Below, in pieces: positions 54,561 to 63,991 of a DNA stretch of 64,000 bases. The DNA is from Gottfriedia acidiceleris. GTDB lineage: Bacteria > Bacillota > Bacilli > Bacillales > Bacillaceae_G. A program made the translations under genes and the position numbers. The notes beneath the pieces are model-generated. The model was not told the DNA's origin, did not search any database, and saw only the letters and a program-made list of their open reading frames with translations. Where the stretch lies: contig NZ_CP096034.1 of assembly GCF_023115465.1 (NCBI RefSeq), positions 3,782,001 to 3,846,000 on the forward strand. The letters run 5' to 3'. Positions within the stretch are counted from its first letter, which is position 1. The number at the start of each line of letters is the position of its first letter.

Positions 54561-54811
54561 GGTCATTTAATTTTATGTATATTACTTAAATTACATATCA
54601 ACTACTAAATTGTAAACTATTTTACTACTTAAAGAAACTAATATGTCTTTTGATTAAATATGCTGGGCGTATAAATGACCATTATAATCATCTTATCCAT
54701 ACCAAGATGTTCAATATTACTTACTCTTAAAGGAGCTTGAGTTCATCTCTGTTATGAAACCTTAATTCACATTGCTAACGTATGTATTCGTTGACTAAGA
54801 TCCTTAAAAAT
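54561..54811. other. Upstream region of the riboswitch
   Basis: No gene. It must contain the promoter of the riboswitch transcript; AT-rich with several TATAAT-like hexamers but no pair that stands out. Confidence 0.35.
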
Positions 54812-54839
54812 AGAAAAAGGATTGCCGCAGCAACCCTTT
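54812..54839 (-). terminator. Terminator of the VOC/TMEM175 genes
   Basis: AAAGGATTGC / GCAACCCTTT (one mismatch) with a 4-base loop; T-rich on the minus strand (TTTTTCTA). Confidence 0.75.
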
Positions 54840-54850
54840 CTTAGCCCAGT

Positions 54851-55201
54851 TTATTTCTCCCAAAGTTCAACCAATCTACCTTCAGGATCTTTAATCCATG
54901 CAAACTTACCATAATCACTAATCTCTTTTTCCTTTGCAAGTGGTATACCTACTTGTTCAAGATGCTTAATCGTCTCTTCTAGATTATAAACTTGAAAATT
55001 TAACATCACTTGCTGTTCTGTAGGGAAATAATCGTCTTCTTCCGTAAAGAAAGAAAAGATTGTTTCATTTTCAGAATCGGGTTTAATAATAGTGCCATTC
55101 CAATTTTCTATTTCAACATTGAGCACTTTACTGTACCATTTTTTTAAAGCACCCAGATTTTTAGTCCTCCAAAATATTCCCCCGAAACCCTTAATCATCA
55201 T
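54851..55201 (-). CDS. VOC-superfamily (glyoxalase-like) protein
   Basis: 116 residues with one VOC module: IKGFGGIFWRTKNLGALKKWY, FFTEEDDYFPTEQQ, and the metal-ligand end GKFAWIKDPEGRLVELWEK (Glu in VELWE). Members are small metal enzymes such as glyoxalases, dioxygenases or drug-binding proteins. Two ATG lie side by side at the start. It is 42 bases behind the TMEM175-like gene, so the two are probably one transcript. Confidence 0.85.
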   Translation of the reverse strand: MMIKGFGGIFWRTKNLGALKKWYSKVLNVEIENWNGTIIKPDSENETIFSFFTEEDDYFPTEQQVMLNFQVYNLEETIKHLEQVGIPLAKEKEISDYGKFAWIKDPEGRLVELWEK

Positions 55202-55243
55202 AGTCTACTCCCTCACTTTTTATAAATTAAAAAGCACTTTTGT

Positions 55244-55822
55244 TTACTTACTTTGCATAACTTTCTCAATTCGACGATCCGGTAATAACCACATAATTGC
55301 AACGATGACATAAATTATTTGAGCGAACCAAGGCCAGATTAAAGACGTGCAAACTGCAGATAAGTAACAAACCAATGAAGCTTTTCCTTTCCAATCATTA
55401 CCTACTGCCTGTTTTAACTTTGAATTCTTTCCCTCTTTTCGGATAATTATACCTTGTAATATGAAGTAAGCTATTGCGGCCGATAAGAGTATTACTCCAT
55501 AAAGCATTGTTGGATATGGCTTATAATGGTTTTCTCCCATCCAACCAGAGGCAAATGGAATTAAGGATAACCAGAAAAGCAAATGAAGATTTGCCCACAT
55601 GATTGATCCTGTAACCTTTTGTAAAGTGTGTATCATATGATGATGGTTGTTCCAGTAAATACCTACATAAATGAAACTAAGTAAATAACTAAGAAAAGTT
55701 GGGAAAAGTTGTAATAAGTCTTGGATATCAGGACTGTGAGGAATCTTAATTTCTAGGACCATAATTGTAATTATGATAGCAAGTACTCCGTCACTAAAAG
55801 CTTCCAATCGATTTTTATTCAT
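55244..55822 (-). CDS. TMEM175-family (DUF1211) potassium channel-like protein
   Basis: 192 residues, six membrane helices. The first helix has RLEAFSDGVLAIIITIMVLE, the R-x-x-x-FSD signature that lines the pore in TMEM175 proteins; HHHMIHTLQKVTGSIMWANL follows. Bacterial members are potassium-leak channels, working as tetramers. It stands upstream of the c-di-AMP riboswitch, a potassium-related signal, though the riboswitch lies behind it and does not control it. Confidence 0.85.
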   Translation of the reverse strand: MNKNRLEAFSDGVLAIIITIMVLEIKIPHSPDIQDLLQLFPTFLSYLLSFIYVGIYWNNHHHMIHTLQKVTGSIMWANLHLLFWLSLIPFASGWMGENHYKPYPTMLYGVILLSAAIAYFILQGIIIRKEGKNSKLKQAVGNDWKGKASLVCYLSAVCTSLIWPWFAQIIYVIVAIMWLLPDRRIEKVMQSK

Positions 55823-55933
55823 TGTTTACTCCCTATTATTATTTGTCTTGTTCTTTTATTTATATTTTTATCTATTTAAATTTCTTATTTCTTCGTAAAA
55901 AATAAAATGATCATATAGTTTAGAGAATGCCCG

Positions 55934-56458
55934 TCACTTAACAAGCTTTTGTTCTAATTCACTTTTTTGGCGCAAGTGATGACGAAAATGCATATAAACC
56001 AAATCATACCATTCCCTTGCATTTAGCCATCCGAACCCTCCATGTTGGACTTTGTAATTTGGGTTAATATGATCCACTTTCGATTCCCAATGGCTCAACC
56101 TTAGAATTACTTGATCTATTCTGCTGATCAGCTCTTCTTTGCTTTCTGAATTATTAGGTGGGTCATTTAGTTCATCTGGTAATCTAATTTTAATTGGTGG
56201 AAATCCCCCAATCTTATATAACTGCTCACCAAATTCCGTTTTTCCAAGGGGTTGTTCATCATTTAAGGTGGCACAAGTTTCCATGCTATCTAGATATTCA
56301 TGGGCACAAATGATTAAATGGTCATACATTTGACCAATAGACCAAACTGCCTCTTCAGATTTATACCTTAACTGTTCCAAAGAGTAATTGTGAAGTTCGT
56401 TTTTGTATGTATTAATCAGTTCAAGTTCATTCAGGGTAGATTCCTCCTTTGTATTCAC
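55934..56458 (-). CDS. DinB-like four-helix protein
   Basis: 174 residues: ELINTYKNELHNYSLEQLRY, WSIGQMYDHLIICAHEYLD (metal-ligand His) and YMHFRHHLRQKSELEQKL near the C-terminus with two further His. These three His positions on different helices are the nickel/zinc site of the DinB/YfiT superfamily, which includes bacillithiol S-transferases. AGGAGGAA before the ATG. Function not assignable beyond the family. Confidence 0.85.
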   Translation of the reverse strand: MNTKEESTLNELELINTYKNELHNYSLEQLRYKSEEAVWSIGQMYDHLIICAHEYLDSMETCATLNDEQPLGKTEFGEQLYKIGGFPPIKIRLPDELNDPPNNSESKEELISRIDQVILRLSHWESKVDHINPNYKVQHGGFGWLNAREWYDLVYMHFRHHLRQKSELEQKLVK

Positions 56459-56814
56459 TTAAATCTAAAATTTTACATTTTTGGCATATGTAACTAATCA
56501 TTCAATATTCGTTTACAAATACCTTTTAAAAAGTACCTAGCATCTATCTCAATTAAAAAATCGACTTTGCAGTCGATTTTTTTTGTACATCTAAATTATA
56601 CTTTACATACGAACTTTAATAGAGTCCAAATTACTTATATAAAGTATTATTTAGATAGTGTAGAAATTCATATTAACTTTCTTTCCTTTTAAATTGCGTA
56701 TTATGCAATCTTTGGCTTTTGAATTTTTATAATATATGTAGATTGGGTAGTTTGTGGAATAGGCTATAAGACGGCCTAAAAATTTTGGGATGAAGTTGGT
56801 TAAACTGTTAACTT
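56459..56814. other. Gap with one terminator
   Basis: No gene. The hairpin at 56555-56584 is described separately; the rest is AT-rich. Confidence 0.45.
56555..56584. terminator. Bidirectional terminator
   Basis: AAAAAATCGACT / AGTCGATTTTTT perfect stem, T runs on both strands; about 230 bases behind the lipoprotein gene. Confidence 0.85.
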
Positions 56815-57195
56815 TCACTTATGATTCAAAAAAGTTTCAATTGCAGTAACTAATTTTGTTTCATCTTTTTTTGTCTTTCCTTCTATTTCACTAGTTGTGA
56901 AACTCATTAATTTTTTGTTTTGATTGTAAAATGTAATACTGTATAACCACCCCTTTACATCAGTCTTTTTATATTGGGCAATTTTAATATCTTTAATATC
57001 ACTTATAAAGTTATTAATTACGTTCTGTTCTGTTGTTACTGTGTTCTCCCCATTCTGACCGTTAGTCACTTCAATTTTATTAATTTCATTTAAATTTATG
57101 TGATACACTTCTGAAAAACTCTTGTTTTCCGTATCACATCCAGATAGTAATGAAAATACAATAAAACAAAGAAGTATACATATAATTTTTTTCAA
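56815..57195 (-). CDS. Small lipoprotein of unknown function
   Basis: 126 residues with signal and lipobox: MKKIICILLCFIVFSLLSGC, Cys at residue 20. The mature part starts DTENKSFSEVYHINLNEI and is mostly beta, with a segment GWLYSITFYNQNKKLMSF. It is anchored on the outer side of the membrane. Family not recognised. Confidence 0.65.
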   Translation of the reverse strand: MKKIICILLCFIVFSLLSGCDTENKSFSEVYHINLNEINKIEVTNGQNGENTVTTEQNVINNFISDIKDIKIAQYKKTDVKGWLYSITFYNQNKKLMSFTTSEIEGKTKKDETKLVTAIETFLNHK

Positions 57196-57338
57196 ATTTA
57201 CTCCACCTTCAAATAGTTTTAAGTTAATTATATCAACTTAACGACTTGTAAAAATTGGGGGAATTTCGAATTTTTTCATATAAATTCAGATAATTCTTAT
57301 GTACCATTAATTACATACTGTCTTAATAAAATAAATAA

Positions 57339-57363
57339 AGGGCACTGACTAAGTCAGCACCCT
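57339..57363 (-). terminator. Terminator of the glutamate-synthase-like gene
   Basis: AGGGCACTGACT / AGTCAGCACCCT nearly perfect; T-rich on the minus strand. Confidence 0.8.
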
Positions 57364-57421
57364 ATGCGACTATCCGTCACACAAAAAGACTACCTAAGTA
57401 GTCGATCCTTGTACAACTTTT

Positions 57422-59017
57422 TTAATCTACTTTTTCTACCAATGATTGATAAATTTCCTTCAGTGACCACACTTTCCCTTTTTCATCTTTATAAACGACA
57501 TGTTCACTTTGAAAGTGGGCAGGGGAATCCAAACCTGCAGCAGCAGCTAACCGAAATAAACCTTCACGCATTGAAATTAGATAATTCGCTGTTCGGTATT
57601 TTTTTTCATCAATGACAAGGGCTTTTTGTAAATCAGGATCAGTTGTGGCCACACCGACTGGACATGCATTGGAGTGGCATTTTAATGCTTGAATACAACC
57701 TATCGTAATCATAAACCCTCTTGCGATATTAACAAGGTCAGCCCCCATTGCTAGTGCAATTGCAACTCGATCTGGCGAAAATAATTTTCCTGAAGCTATT
57801 ATTTTAACTTGGTCACGTACACCATATTTTCTTAAAGCATGATCCATTAAAGGTAATGCAGATTTAATTGGCAACCCTACACTATCCGCCAGTTCCTGGT
57901 ATGTGGCACCTGTCCCCCCTTCACCACCGTCTACAGTAATAAAGTCAGGGCCCTTCCCAGTACTTTTTATCTGTTTTGCTAATTCATCAGCTTCGTGACC
58001 ACTTCCAATAACCACTTTCATTCCTACTGGTTTTCCAGTTTGTTCTCGAATTTGTTCCATAAAGTCAAACAAAGAAGGAAAGTCCTGAAACTCTCGAAAA
58101 CGATTAGGACTGTCAATCGATTTAAACGGTTCTACCATTCTTATTCTTGCAATTTCCTCTGTTACCTTTTCGCCATCAATATGCCCACCACGTGTTTTGG
58201 CACCTTGGGCTAATTTAAGTTCAAAAGCTTTCACTTGAGGAATTTTACTTTTTTCTTTCAAGGCATCCCAATTAAAATTCCCCTCTTTATCTCTAACCCC
58301 GAATAAACCTGGACCAATTTGCATGATAATATCAACGCCACCCTTTAGATGGTATTCAGACAAACCACCCTCACCTGTATTCATCCATGTCCCCTTCGCA
58401 ATTGCTAATCCCTCTGAGAGTGCAGTAATTGCCTTTTCACCTAGGGATCCATAACTCATAGCAGACATACCAATCTGGCCTTTTACAATAAAAGGATACC
58501 TCGTGTTTTTACCTATCACAATTGCATCACTATCATCCAATAAAAATGCAAGTGAATCATTTTTCTCTAATATTTCTTCCTTCTGTGTAAATAAAGGCTC
58601 ATTAATCAATAAATATCGGTTTGTTGTTACGTTTATTTGCTGGTCCATTTTTAATTCTTCTGACAGTTTTGGAAACATCGAATTTCGAATATAATATCCT
58701 TTTTCTTCAAAGTCTCTTTTAGACCCAAACCCAAGGACATCTCGTTTATATTTTGCTTTTTTGACAATATGCTCATATTCTTCTCTAGAAAAAGGTTTCC
58801 CTTCTAGGTCACTATTAAATAAATACTGACGTAGCTCAGGACCGATAGTTTCTAAGAAGTACCTAACTCGTCCGATTACTGGATAATTACGGAGTATTGG
58901 ATGCTGCTTCTGTCTTCGATCTATAAAAAACAAATATAGAGTACCTATTATTAAAACTAAAAGTATTAAGGCAAAAAAAATGAATCCAAGGATAATTAAA
59001 ACATTTGTTATATTCAA
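57422..59017 (-). CDS. FMN-binding glutamate-synthase-family protein (YerD type)
   Basis: 531 residues. An N-terminal membrane helix (ILGFIFFALILLVLIIGTLY) precedes the domain of the large glutamate synthase subunit: GQIGMSAMSYGSLGEKA, GEGGLSEYHLKGG, KLAQGAKTRGGHIDGEKV, ITVDGGEGGTGATYQEL (FMN-binding) and CHSNACPVGVATTDPDLQKA, with the Cys of the 3Fe-4S site only partly kept. The glutaminase domain is absent. In B. subtilis the homologue is YerD. Likely a membrane-attached FMN oxidoreductase; substrate unknown. Confidence 0.9.
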   Translation of the reverse strand: MNITNVLIILGFIFFALILLVLIIGTLYLFFIDRRQKQHPILRNYPVIGRVRYFLETIGPELRQYLFNSDLEGKPFSREEYEHIVKKAKYKRDVLGFGSKRDFEEKGYYIRNSMFPKLSEELKMDQQINVTTNRYLLINEPLFTQKEEILEKNDSLAFLLDDSDAIVIGKNTRYPFIVKGQIGMSAMSYGSLGEKAITALSEGLAIAKGTWMNTGEGGLSEYHLKGGVDIIMQIGPGLFGVRDKEGNFNWDALKEKSKIPQVKAFELKLAQGAKTRGGHIDGEKVTEEIARIRMVEPFKSIDSPNRFREFQDFPSLFDFMEQIREQTGKPVGMKVVIGSGHEADELAKQIKSTGKGPDFITVDGGEGGTGATYQELADSVGLPIKSALPLMDHALRKYGVRDQVKIIASGKLFSPDRVAIALAMGADLVNIARGFMITIGCIQALKCHSNACPVGVATTDPDLQKALVIDEKKYRTANYLISMREGLFRLAAAAGLDSPAHFQSEHVVYKDEKGKVWSLKEIYQSLVEKVD

Positions 59018-59520
59018 TTATAATTCCCCCTTGAAAAAGTTCCGTAACATAGCTATGAAATTTATTTTAAATTAAAATACTTCATTCTTACTCTCCTTAA
59101 CTGAGTTTACATTTTATTCTTTACATATTTCCTGCCAATTTATACTATGCTTTCATCATCGAATACACTCTTATTCAGCTATAAAGCCTTATCTAATCAT
59201 TTGAATATTTTTCAAGAGATGTTTGAATTTCTTTTCTTTTCCAAATAAGAGGTCTTCCTTTTTTATATAGATCCCATTTAATATTTTCATTTAAAAATAT
59301 TCAAAAAATCATAAATTAGTCCTTTCATAATTTAACTTTAATACTAATCGCAAAATAGTCTTAAAATTAAAATCTAATTAACTTTTTAACTACAAAATAA
59401 TAAGTTATTAAATTTTCTAGGACGTGTTAATATTCTTCTTGTTAAATAGTGGAATAATATGGAATACTAAAGCTAATAACTATTATTTTAATTGTTGAAT
59501 AATAACTTCAGGAGTGTCTT
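59018..59520. other. Divergent promoter region between the FMN protein and mprF
   Basis: About 500 bases of AT-rich sequence without gene, hairpin or clear operator. It should hold promoters for both flanking genes. Confidence 0.4.
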
Positions 59521-62043
59521 ATGAATAAGATTAGGATTAGTAAAGTAGGTTTATTTAAACTAATTTTCATTTCAATATTACTAGTTACATTTATATTCGT
59601 TGGAAAAAACGTACTATTAAACTTCGATTTTAAAATGTTCTTTAACTATATGGAGTCTCTTACATTAATACAGTACTTTTTAATTTTTGCATTAGGTATA
59701 TTAGCCGTATCTCCAATGTTTTTATATGACTTCGTACTTGTAAGGCTATTGAATTTAGATTTCAGTTTTCGAAAAATATTAATGGTTGCTTGGCTTGCGA
59801 ATACTTCCTCAAACCTAATTGGTCTTGGTGGGGTTGCAGGTACCACTATTCGAACACTATTTTATCGAAAAAATCGCACCGGACCAGAAATTGTTAAAGC
59901 AGTGAGTAGTGTAACGATATTCTTACTTTCTGGATTATCGATATTGAGCTTAGTTTTATTTACTGGAATATTTGATCTATCATTTTTAAATGAATATAAG
60001 TATTTATATATCGCTATTATCATTGCAATTTGTTATTTCCCGGTAATGTTTTTAGTCGTTTATTTAAAACGTAATTTTTTCTCGGAGAACTTCTCCGCAA
60101 AATATATGCTTTCATTGGTTGTCATTTCCTTATGTGAATGGTCTTTTATCTTATTATTCATTTACTTCATTTGTTTATTTTTACATATCGACATTTCAAT
60201 CATTGAGGTTTTACCTGTTTTTTTAGTAGCATCTGTTGCAGCACTTTTAAGTATGATTCCAGGCGGCCTTGGATCTTTTGATTTTATTTTCTTACTAGGT
60301 TTTACATACTTTGGAATCGATAAGGAAACGACACTTCTTGTTTTATTGATTTATCGTTTCAGTTATTTCTTTTTCCCGTTTGCTTGCGGTATTATTTTAG
60401 CTCTTAAATTATTATGGAATAAAATCAATCAATCATTTAATAATATTCCAAATCAAATTTCTACTTATTTAGGGCATAAACTTATTACGATTTTAGTTTT
60501 TTTATCTGGTGTTATCCTATTAGTTTCTGCTGCTGTACCAAGCATGCTTTTAAGAATTAGTCTTTTAAATTTAATTTTACCTTCGACAATTATTAATATT
60601 TCACATTTAATTTCAGTCACAGCAGGCTTTACATTGTTAGGACTCTCTCGTGGAATTGATTATAAAGATAAAAGAGCATGGTATATAACACTTTTCATGC
60701 TAATTGTCGGGGCAGTTACAACGTATTCAAAAGGATTAGATTATGAAGAAGCACTTTTTGTATTAGCAGTTGCATTTATATTATTTATTTCAAAGAAACA
60801 ATTTTATAGAGAAAGTTTCGTTTTAACTTGGGGTAAGCTTATTGTTGATAATTTTATTTTATTTTTCTTTTTAGGTAGTTATTTACTTATTGCTTATATC
60901 AATCTACCTCAAACAAATGTCAAAATACCTGCTAAATATTTACCTTATATACTGGTTAATTCGAGAGATATCGTGATTAGTGCAGTTCTTGGTTTTGCAG
61001 CTGCTTTACTATTTTTTTATATCGCATTTTTTAAAGTTAAAAGAAAACAATTTGAATTTATAAATACGAAAGCTGAAGAAGAAAAAATAAAAGAACATTT
61101 TAATAAGTATGGTGGTACAGAGCTTTCACATTTGGTTTTTTTACATGATAAATATTTATTCTGGGCTCAGGATGAGACAGTATTATTTATTTTTCAGCCA
61201 TATGCAGATAAATTAGTTATTTTAGGTGACCCGGTTGGTGAAAAATCTCGTTTATATCCCGCTATTGAAGAATTATTAAACTATGCCGATCAATTTGGAT
61301 ATACACTCGTCTTCTACCAAGTAAACTCAAATTCACTATCCTATTTACATGAAAATGGATTTGATTTCTTTAAACTTGGTGAAGAAGGATTTACTGATAT
61401 TTCAACATTCACTTTATCTGGAAAACGTAATAAAGGAATTCGTGCACTTTACAATAAATTTGAACGCGAAGAATATAGTTTTGAAATTGTTGAACCACCT
61501 TATTCAAATGAATTCTTTACGGAATTAAAGGAATTATCTCAAGAGTGGCTGAAAGGGCGAAAAGAAAAAGGATTTTCACTTGGCTATTTTGATGAGGATT
61601 ACATCAAACTTGCGCCAGTAGCTATTATTAAAAACAATGAAAATAAAATGATTGCATTTGCATCCATTATGCCAAACTATAATGATCATACGATTTCAAT
61701 TGATTTAATGCGTCATAGAGTTGACGCTCCAAAAGGAATTATGGACTTTATGTTTGTTAACTTAATTGAATGGTTTAGGTCTAGAAATTTTCATTATTTT
61801 AATGTCGGTATGACACCTTTAGCAAACGTGGGTCTATCTAAGTATTCATTTACAAGTGAAAAAATTGCAGCGCAAATTTATCAATATGGACAATTTTTAT
61901 ATCACTTTCAAGGTTTAAGAAGCTTCAAAGAAAAATATGTTAATTCTTGGACGCCTAAGTTTTTGGCGTATCATAAAAAAACATCCTTACCAATCACAAT
62001 GCTACAAATAACTTCATTAATTTCTAGGTCTAGAAAAAATTAA
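59521..62043 (+). CDS. mprF: MprF, lysylphosphatidylglycerol synthase/flippase
   Basis: 840 residues. The N-terminal 500 form about 14 membrane helices of the flippase domain (GLGGVAGTTIRTLFYRKNRTG, then SMIPGGLGSFDFIFLLGF). The C-terminal 330 residues are the synthase (VFIFQPYADKLVILGDPVGE, EGFTDISTFTLSGKRNKGIR, RNFHYFNVGMTPLANVGLS). The enzyme adds lysine or alanine from tRNA to phosphatidylglycerol and flips it outwards, which repels cationic antimicrobial peptides and daptomycin. ATG behind AGGAGTGTC. Confidence 0.95.
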   Translation: MNKIRISKVGLFKLIFISILLVTFIFVGKNVLLNFDFKMFFNYMESLTLIQYFLIFALGILAVSPMFLYDFVLVRLLNLDFSFRKILMVAWLANTSSNLIGLGGVAGTTIRTLFYRKNRTGPEIVKAVSSVTIFLLSGLSILSLVLFTGIFDLSFLNEYKYLYIAIIIAICYFPVMFLVVYLKRNFFSENFSAKYMLSLVVISLCEWSFILLFIYFICLFLHIDISIIEVLPVFLVASVAALLSMIPGGLGSFDFIFLLGFTYFGIDKETTLLVLLIYRFSYFFFPFACGIILALKLLWNKINQSFNNIPNQISTYLGHKLITILVFLSGVILLVSAAVPSMLLRISLLNLILPSTIINISHLISVTAGFTLLGLSRGIDYKDKRAWYITLFMLIVGAVTTYSKGLDYEEALFVLAVAFILFISKKQFYRESFVLTWGKLIVDNFILFFFLGSYLLIAYINLPQTNVKIPAKYLPYILVNSRDIVISAVLGFAAALLFFYIAFFKVKRKQFEFINTKAEEEKIKEHFNKYGGTELSHLVFLHDKYLFWAQDETVLFIFQPYADKLVILGDPVGEKSRLYPAIEELLNYADQFGYTLVFYQVNSNSLSYLHENGFDFFKLGEEGFTDISTFTLSGKRNKGIRALYNKFEREEYSFEIVEPPYSNEFFTELKELSQEWLKGRKEKGFSLGYFDEDYIKLAPVAIIKNNENKMIAFASIMPNYNDHTISIDLMRHRVDAPKGIMDFMFVNLIEWFRSRNFHYFNVGMTPLANVGLSKYSFTSEKIAAQIYQYGQFLYHFQGLRSFKEKYVNSWTPKFLAYHKKTSLPITMLQITSLISRSRKN

Positions 62044-62049
62044 ATTTAC

Positions 62050-62086
62050 AGCCAGTTAATGTATTGAACATTGACTGGCTTTTTTA
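62050..62086 (+). terminator. Terminator of mprF
   Basis: AGCCAGTTAATGT / ACATTGACTGGCT stem followed by six T. Confidence 0.9.
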
Positions 62087-62172
62087 TGTTGGAGAAGCCT
62101 TTTCCCCCTTCAAACCTACTCAATTAATAATTAAAATAAATAAATTGGTATAAAATAATCGTTATTATCGCT

Positions 62173-62233
62173 TGCAAAACTATTTTTCATCAGTTATGAT
62201 TGTGTCATATTAAATTGTGCACAACTAATATGT
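62173..62233 (+). promoter_or_regulatory. ohrR promoter with 27-base palindromic operator
   Basis: -35 TTGCAA (62173-62178), 17 bases, -10 TATGAT (62196-62201). The palindrome CATATTA…TAATATG with the inner TTGTG/CACAA (62207-62233) covers the transcription start. It departs from symmetry only at two pairs and is likely the OhrR binding site, so ohrR and ohr are repressed together until peroxides oxidise OhrR. Confidence 0.7.
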
Positions 62234-62249
62234 AAGGATGTTGATTCGA

Positions 62250-62705
62250 ATGAATAAAGAAAATCAGCTTTTGCTTGAAAATCAATTATGCTTTTCAATT
62301 TATGCTTGTTCTCGAGAAATTACTAAATTATATCGACCAATTTTAGATGAAATCGGTATAACGTATCCGCAATATCTTGCCTTGCTTTCACTTTGGGAAA
62401 AAGACCAACAAACTGTGAAAGAACTTGGAGAGACTCTTTTTTTAGACTCAGGAACTCTTACACCAATGCTAAAACGAATGGAATCTGCGGGACTAATTTT
62501 CCGTAAACGTGATTCAAGTGATGAGAGAAAAGTATTTATTACATTAACTGAAGAAGGTACTAAATTAAAAGAAAAAGCTTTTTGTATACCTGAGAAGTTT
62601 TTCAAGGAAAGTAATACTACCCAAGAGGAATTTTTAACAATATTAAACCAAACAAAAGCATTATTAAAGAAAGTTCAATCTGCAAACGAAAATAAAAATA
62701 GATAA
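62250..62705 (+). CDS. ohrR: OhrR, MarR-family peroxide-sensing repressor
   Basis: 151 residues from ATG 62250 (an ATG at 62238 is too close to the ribosome site). LENQLCFSIYACSREITKLY carries the reactive Cys near residue 16 plus a second Cys six residues later; YPQYLALLSLW, LFLDSGTLTPMLKRMESAGL (recognition helix) and RDSSDERKVFITLTEEG follow as in OhrR. It lacks further distant Cys, so it is closer to the one-Cys type. Oxidation by organic hydroperoxides releases it from DNA. It lies directly before the ohr gene. Confidence 0.9.
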   Translation: MNKENQLLLENQLCFSIYACSREITKLYRPILDEIGITYPQYLALLSLWEKDQQTVKELGETLFLDSGTLTPMLKRMESAGLIFRKRDSSDERKVFITLTEEGTKLKEKAFCIPEKFFKESNTTQEEFLTILNQTKALLKKVQSANENKNR

Positions 62706-62727
62706 TTTATATTAAGGAGAGATTGTA

Positions 62728-63147
62728 ATGGAAAAATTATATACTGCTACAGCAACTGCAACAGGTGGACGTGACGGAAGGGTTATTTCATCAGATGATT
62801 TTATTAATTTATCACTTAAACCACCAGTGGAATTAGGCGGACCTGGTGGAGCAACGAATCCAGAACAACTTTTTGCCGCTGGCTATTCAGCTTGCTTTGA
62901 TAGTGCACTAAATTTAGTAGCTCGCCAACAAAAAATTAAATTAGAATCTACATCAGTTACTGCAAACATAACAATTGGTAAAGACCCTGCTGATGGAGGT
63001 TTCAAATTAGCTGCTCAACTTGATGTAAAAGTACAAGGTGTTCCAACAGAGGTAGCTGTAGAACTAGTAAAAGCAGCTCATGGCGTTTGCCCATATTCAA
63101 AAGCAACTAGAGGAAACATGGATGTACAATTAAGAGTAATCGGATAA
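62728..63147 (+). CDS. ohr: Organic hydroperoxide resistance protein
   Basis: 139 residues of the OsmC/Ohr fold with the two catalytic cysteines: GYSACFDSALNLV and HGVCPYSKATRGN. The N-terminus (MEKLYTATATATGGRDGRV) and PPVELGGPGGATNPEQLFAA are typical. A thiol peroxidase reducing organic hydroperoxides in the cytoplasm. Ribosome site AAGGAGAG; 22 bases behind ohrR, so they are one operon. Confidence 0.95.
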   Translation: MEKLYTATATATGGRDGRVISSDDFINLSLKPPVELGGPGGATNPEQLFAAGYSACFDSALNLVARQQKIKLESTSVTANITIGKDPADGGFKLAAQLDVKVQGVPTEVAVELVKAAHGVCPYSKATRGNMDVQLRVIG

Positions 63148-63160
63148 TATTTAGCATAAT

Positions 63161-63201
63161 GGGAGAAGGAGAAGAAAAAGTTTTTACTTACACCTTCTCC
63201 C
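63161..63201. terminator. Hairpin between ohr and the FetB-type gene
   Basis: GGGAGAAGG / CCTTCTCCC, perfect 9-base stem with a long loop; lacks a clean T run, so only a probable terminator. Confidence 0.5.
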
Positions 63202-63208
63202 TCTATCC

Positions 63209-63991
63209 CTATCCTTGTTCTATTATCGTTTCATATTTCAATGAATCATCTTTTGTGAAGAATTTTCTATAGGATAGAAGTGTTGAGGAGAATACACTAA
63301 TTGCGATTGCGCCAATTAAAATACATTCTATGAGCAACTGATATTTAATCGCATATAAAGGACTTATACCTGCAAAAATCATTCCCGTCATCGAGCCTGG
63401 TAAAGTAACAATTCCTACTGTTTTAGCTCGATCAATTGATGGAATTAAGGCAGCCTTAATTGCATTTTTTATGACACTATTTGAAGCTTGTTTTGTTGTT
63501 GCCCCTAAGCATAATGCAGCTTCAATTTGATTTTTATTTGCCCGAATTTCAGCTCTGAGCCTTGTTAAGGCTAAGCTATTTGCATTCATTGATGTACTAA
63601 TAATCATACTAGATATTGGAATAACATATTGAGCTTTTAATGCAATTTTGTTTGCTACCAATACGACTCCTAAAGAAATCATAACGCCTAGCAAAATACT
63701 AATAAATGAAATAAAAAATGCGCCTTCAATTTGTTGTGACCTTTTACTCGAAGTATAAGCACCGAATAAAATCATACAAAATAAAATAATGATGACAATT
63801 AAAAAATGCTCAATTTGCAGTATGTATTCAAGTACATAACCCATGATCATTAATTGAATGACGGCCCTAACTGAAGAAATGCCAATGTCTTTTTCAACAC
63901 CAAGCTTTTGATAATAGGATAAGGCGATAGCAATCATAATTAATAAAAATGTCAAAGATACTCCTGTAATATGCAAATTACCTTCCATCAT
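63209..63991 (-). CDS. FetB-type iron-export ABC permease
   Basis: 260 residues, about six to seven membrane helices. Conserved block SMIISTSMNANSLALTRLRAEI, then LGATTKQASNSVIKNAIKAAL, IPSIDRAKTVGIVTLPGSMTGMIFAGISP is the YbbM/FetB signature. It works with an ATPase (FetA/YbbL) that should be encoded just outside the right edge, since the start (ATG 63991 or 63988) sits near the end of the window with the ribosome site AGAGGTG. Thought to export iron and protect from oxidative stress, fitting its place beside ohr. Confidence 0.85.
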   Translation of the reverse strand: MMEGNLHITGVSLTFLLIMIAIALSYYQKLGVEKDIGISSVRAVIQLMIMGYVLEYILQIEHFLIVIIILFCMILFGAYTSSKRSQQIEGAFFISFISILLGVMISLGVVLVANKIALKAQYVIPISSMIISTSMNANSLALTRLRAEIRANKNQIEAALCLGATTKQASNSVIKNAIKAALIPSIDRAKTVGIVTLPGSMTGMIFAGISPLYAIKYQLLIECILIGAIAISVFSSTLLSYRKFFTKDDSLKYETIIEQG

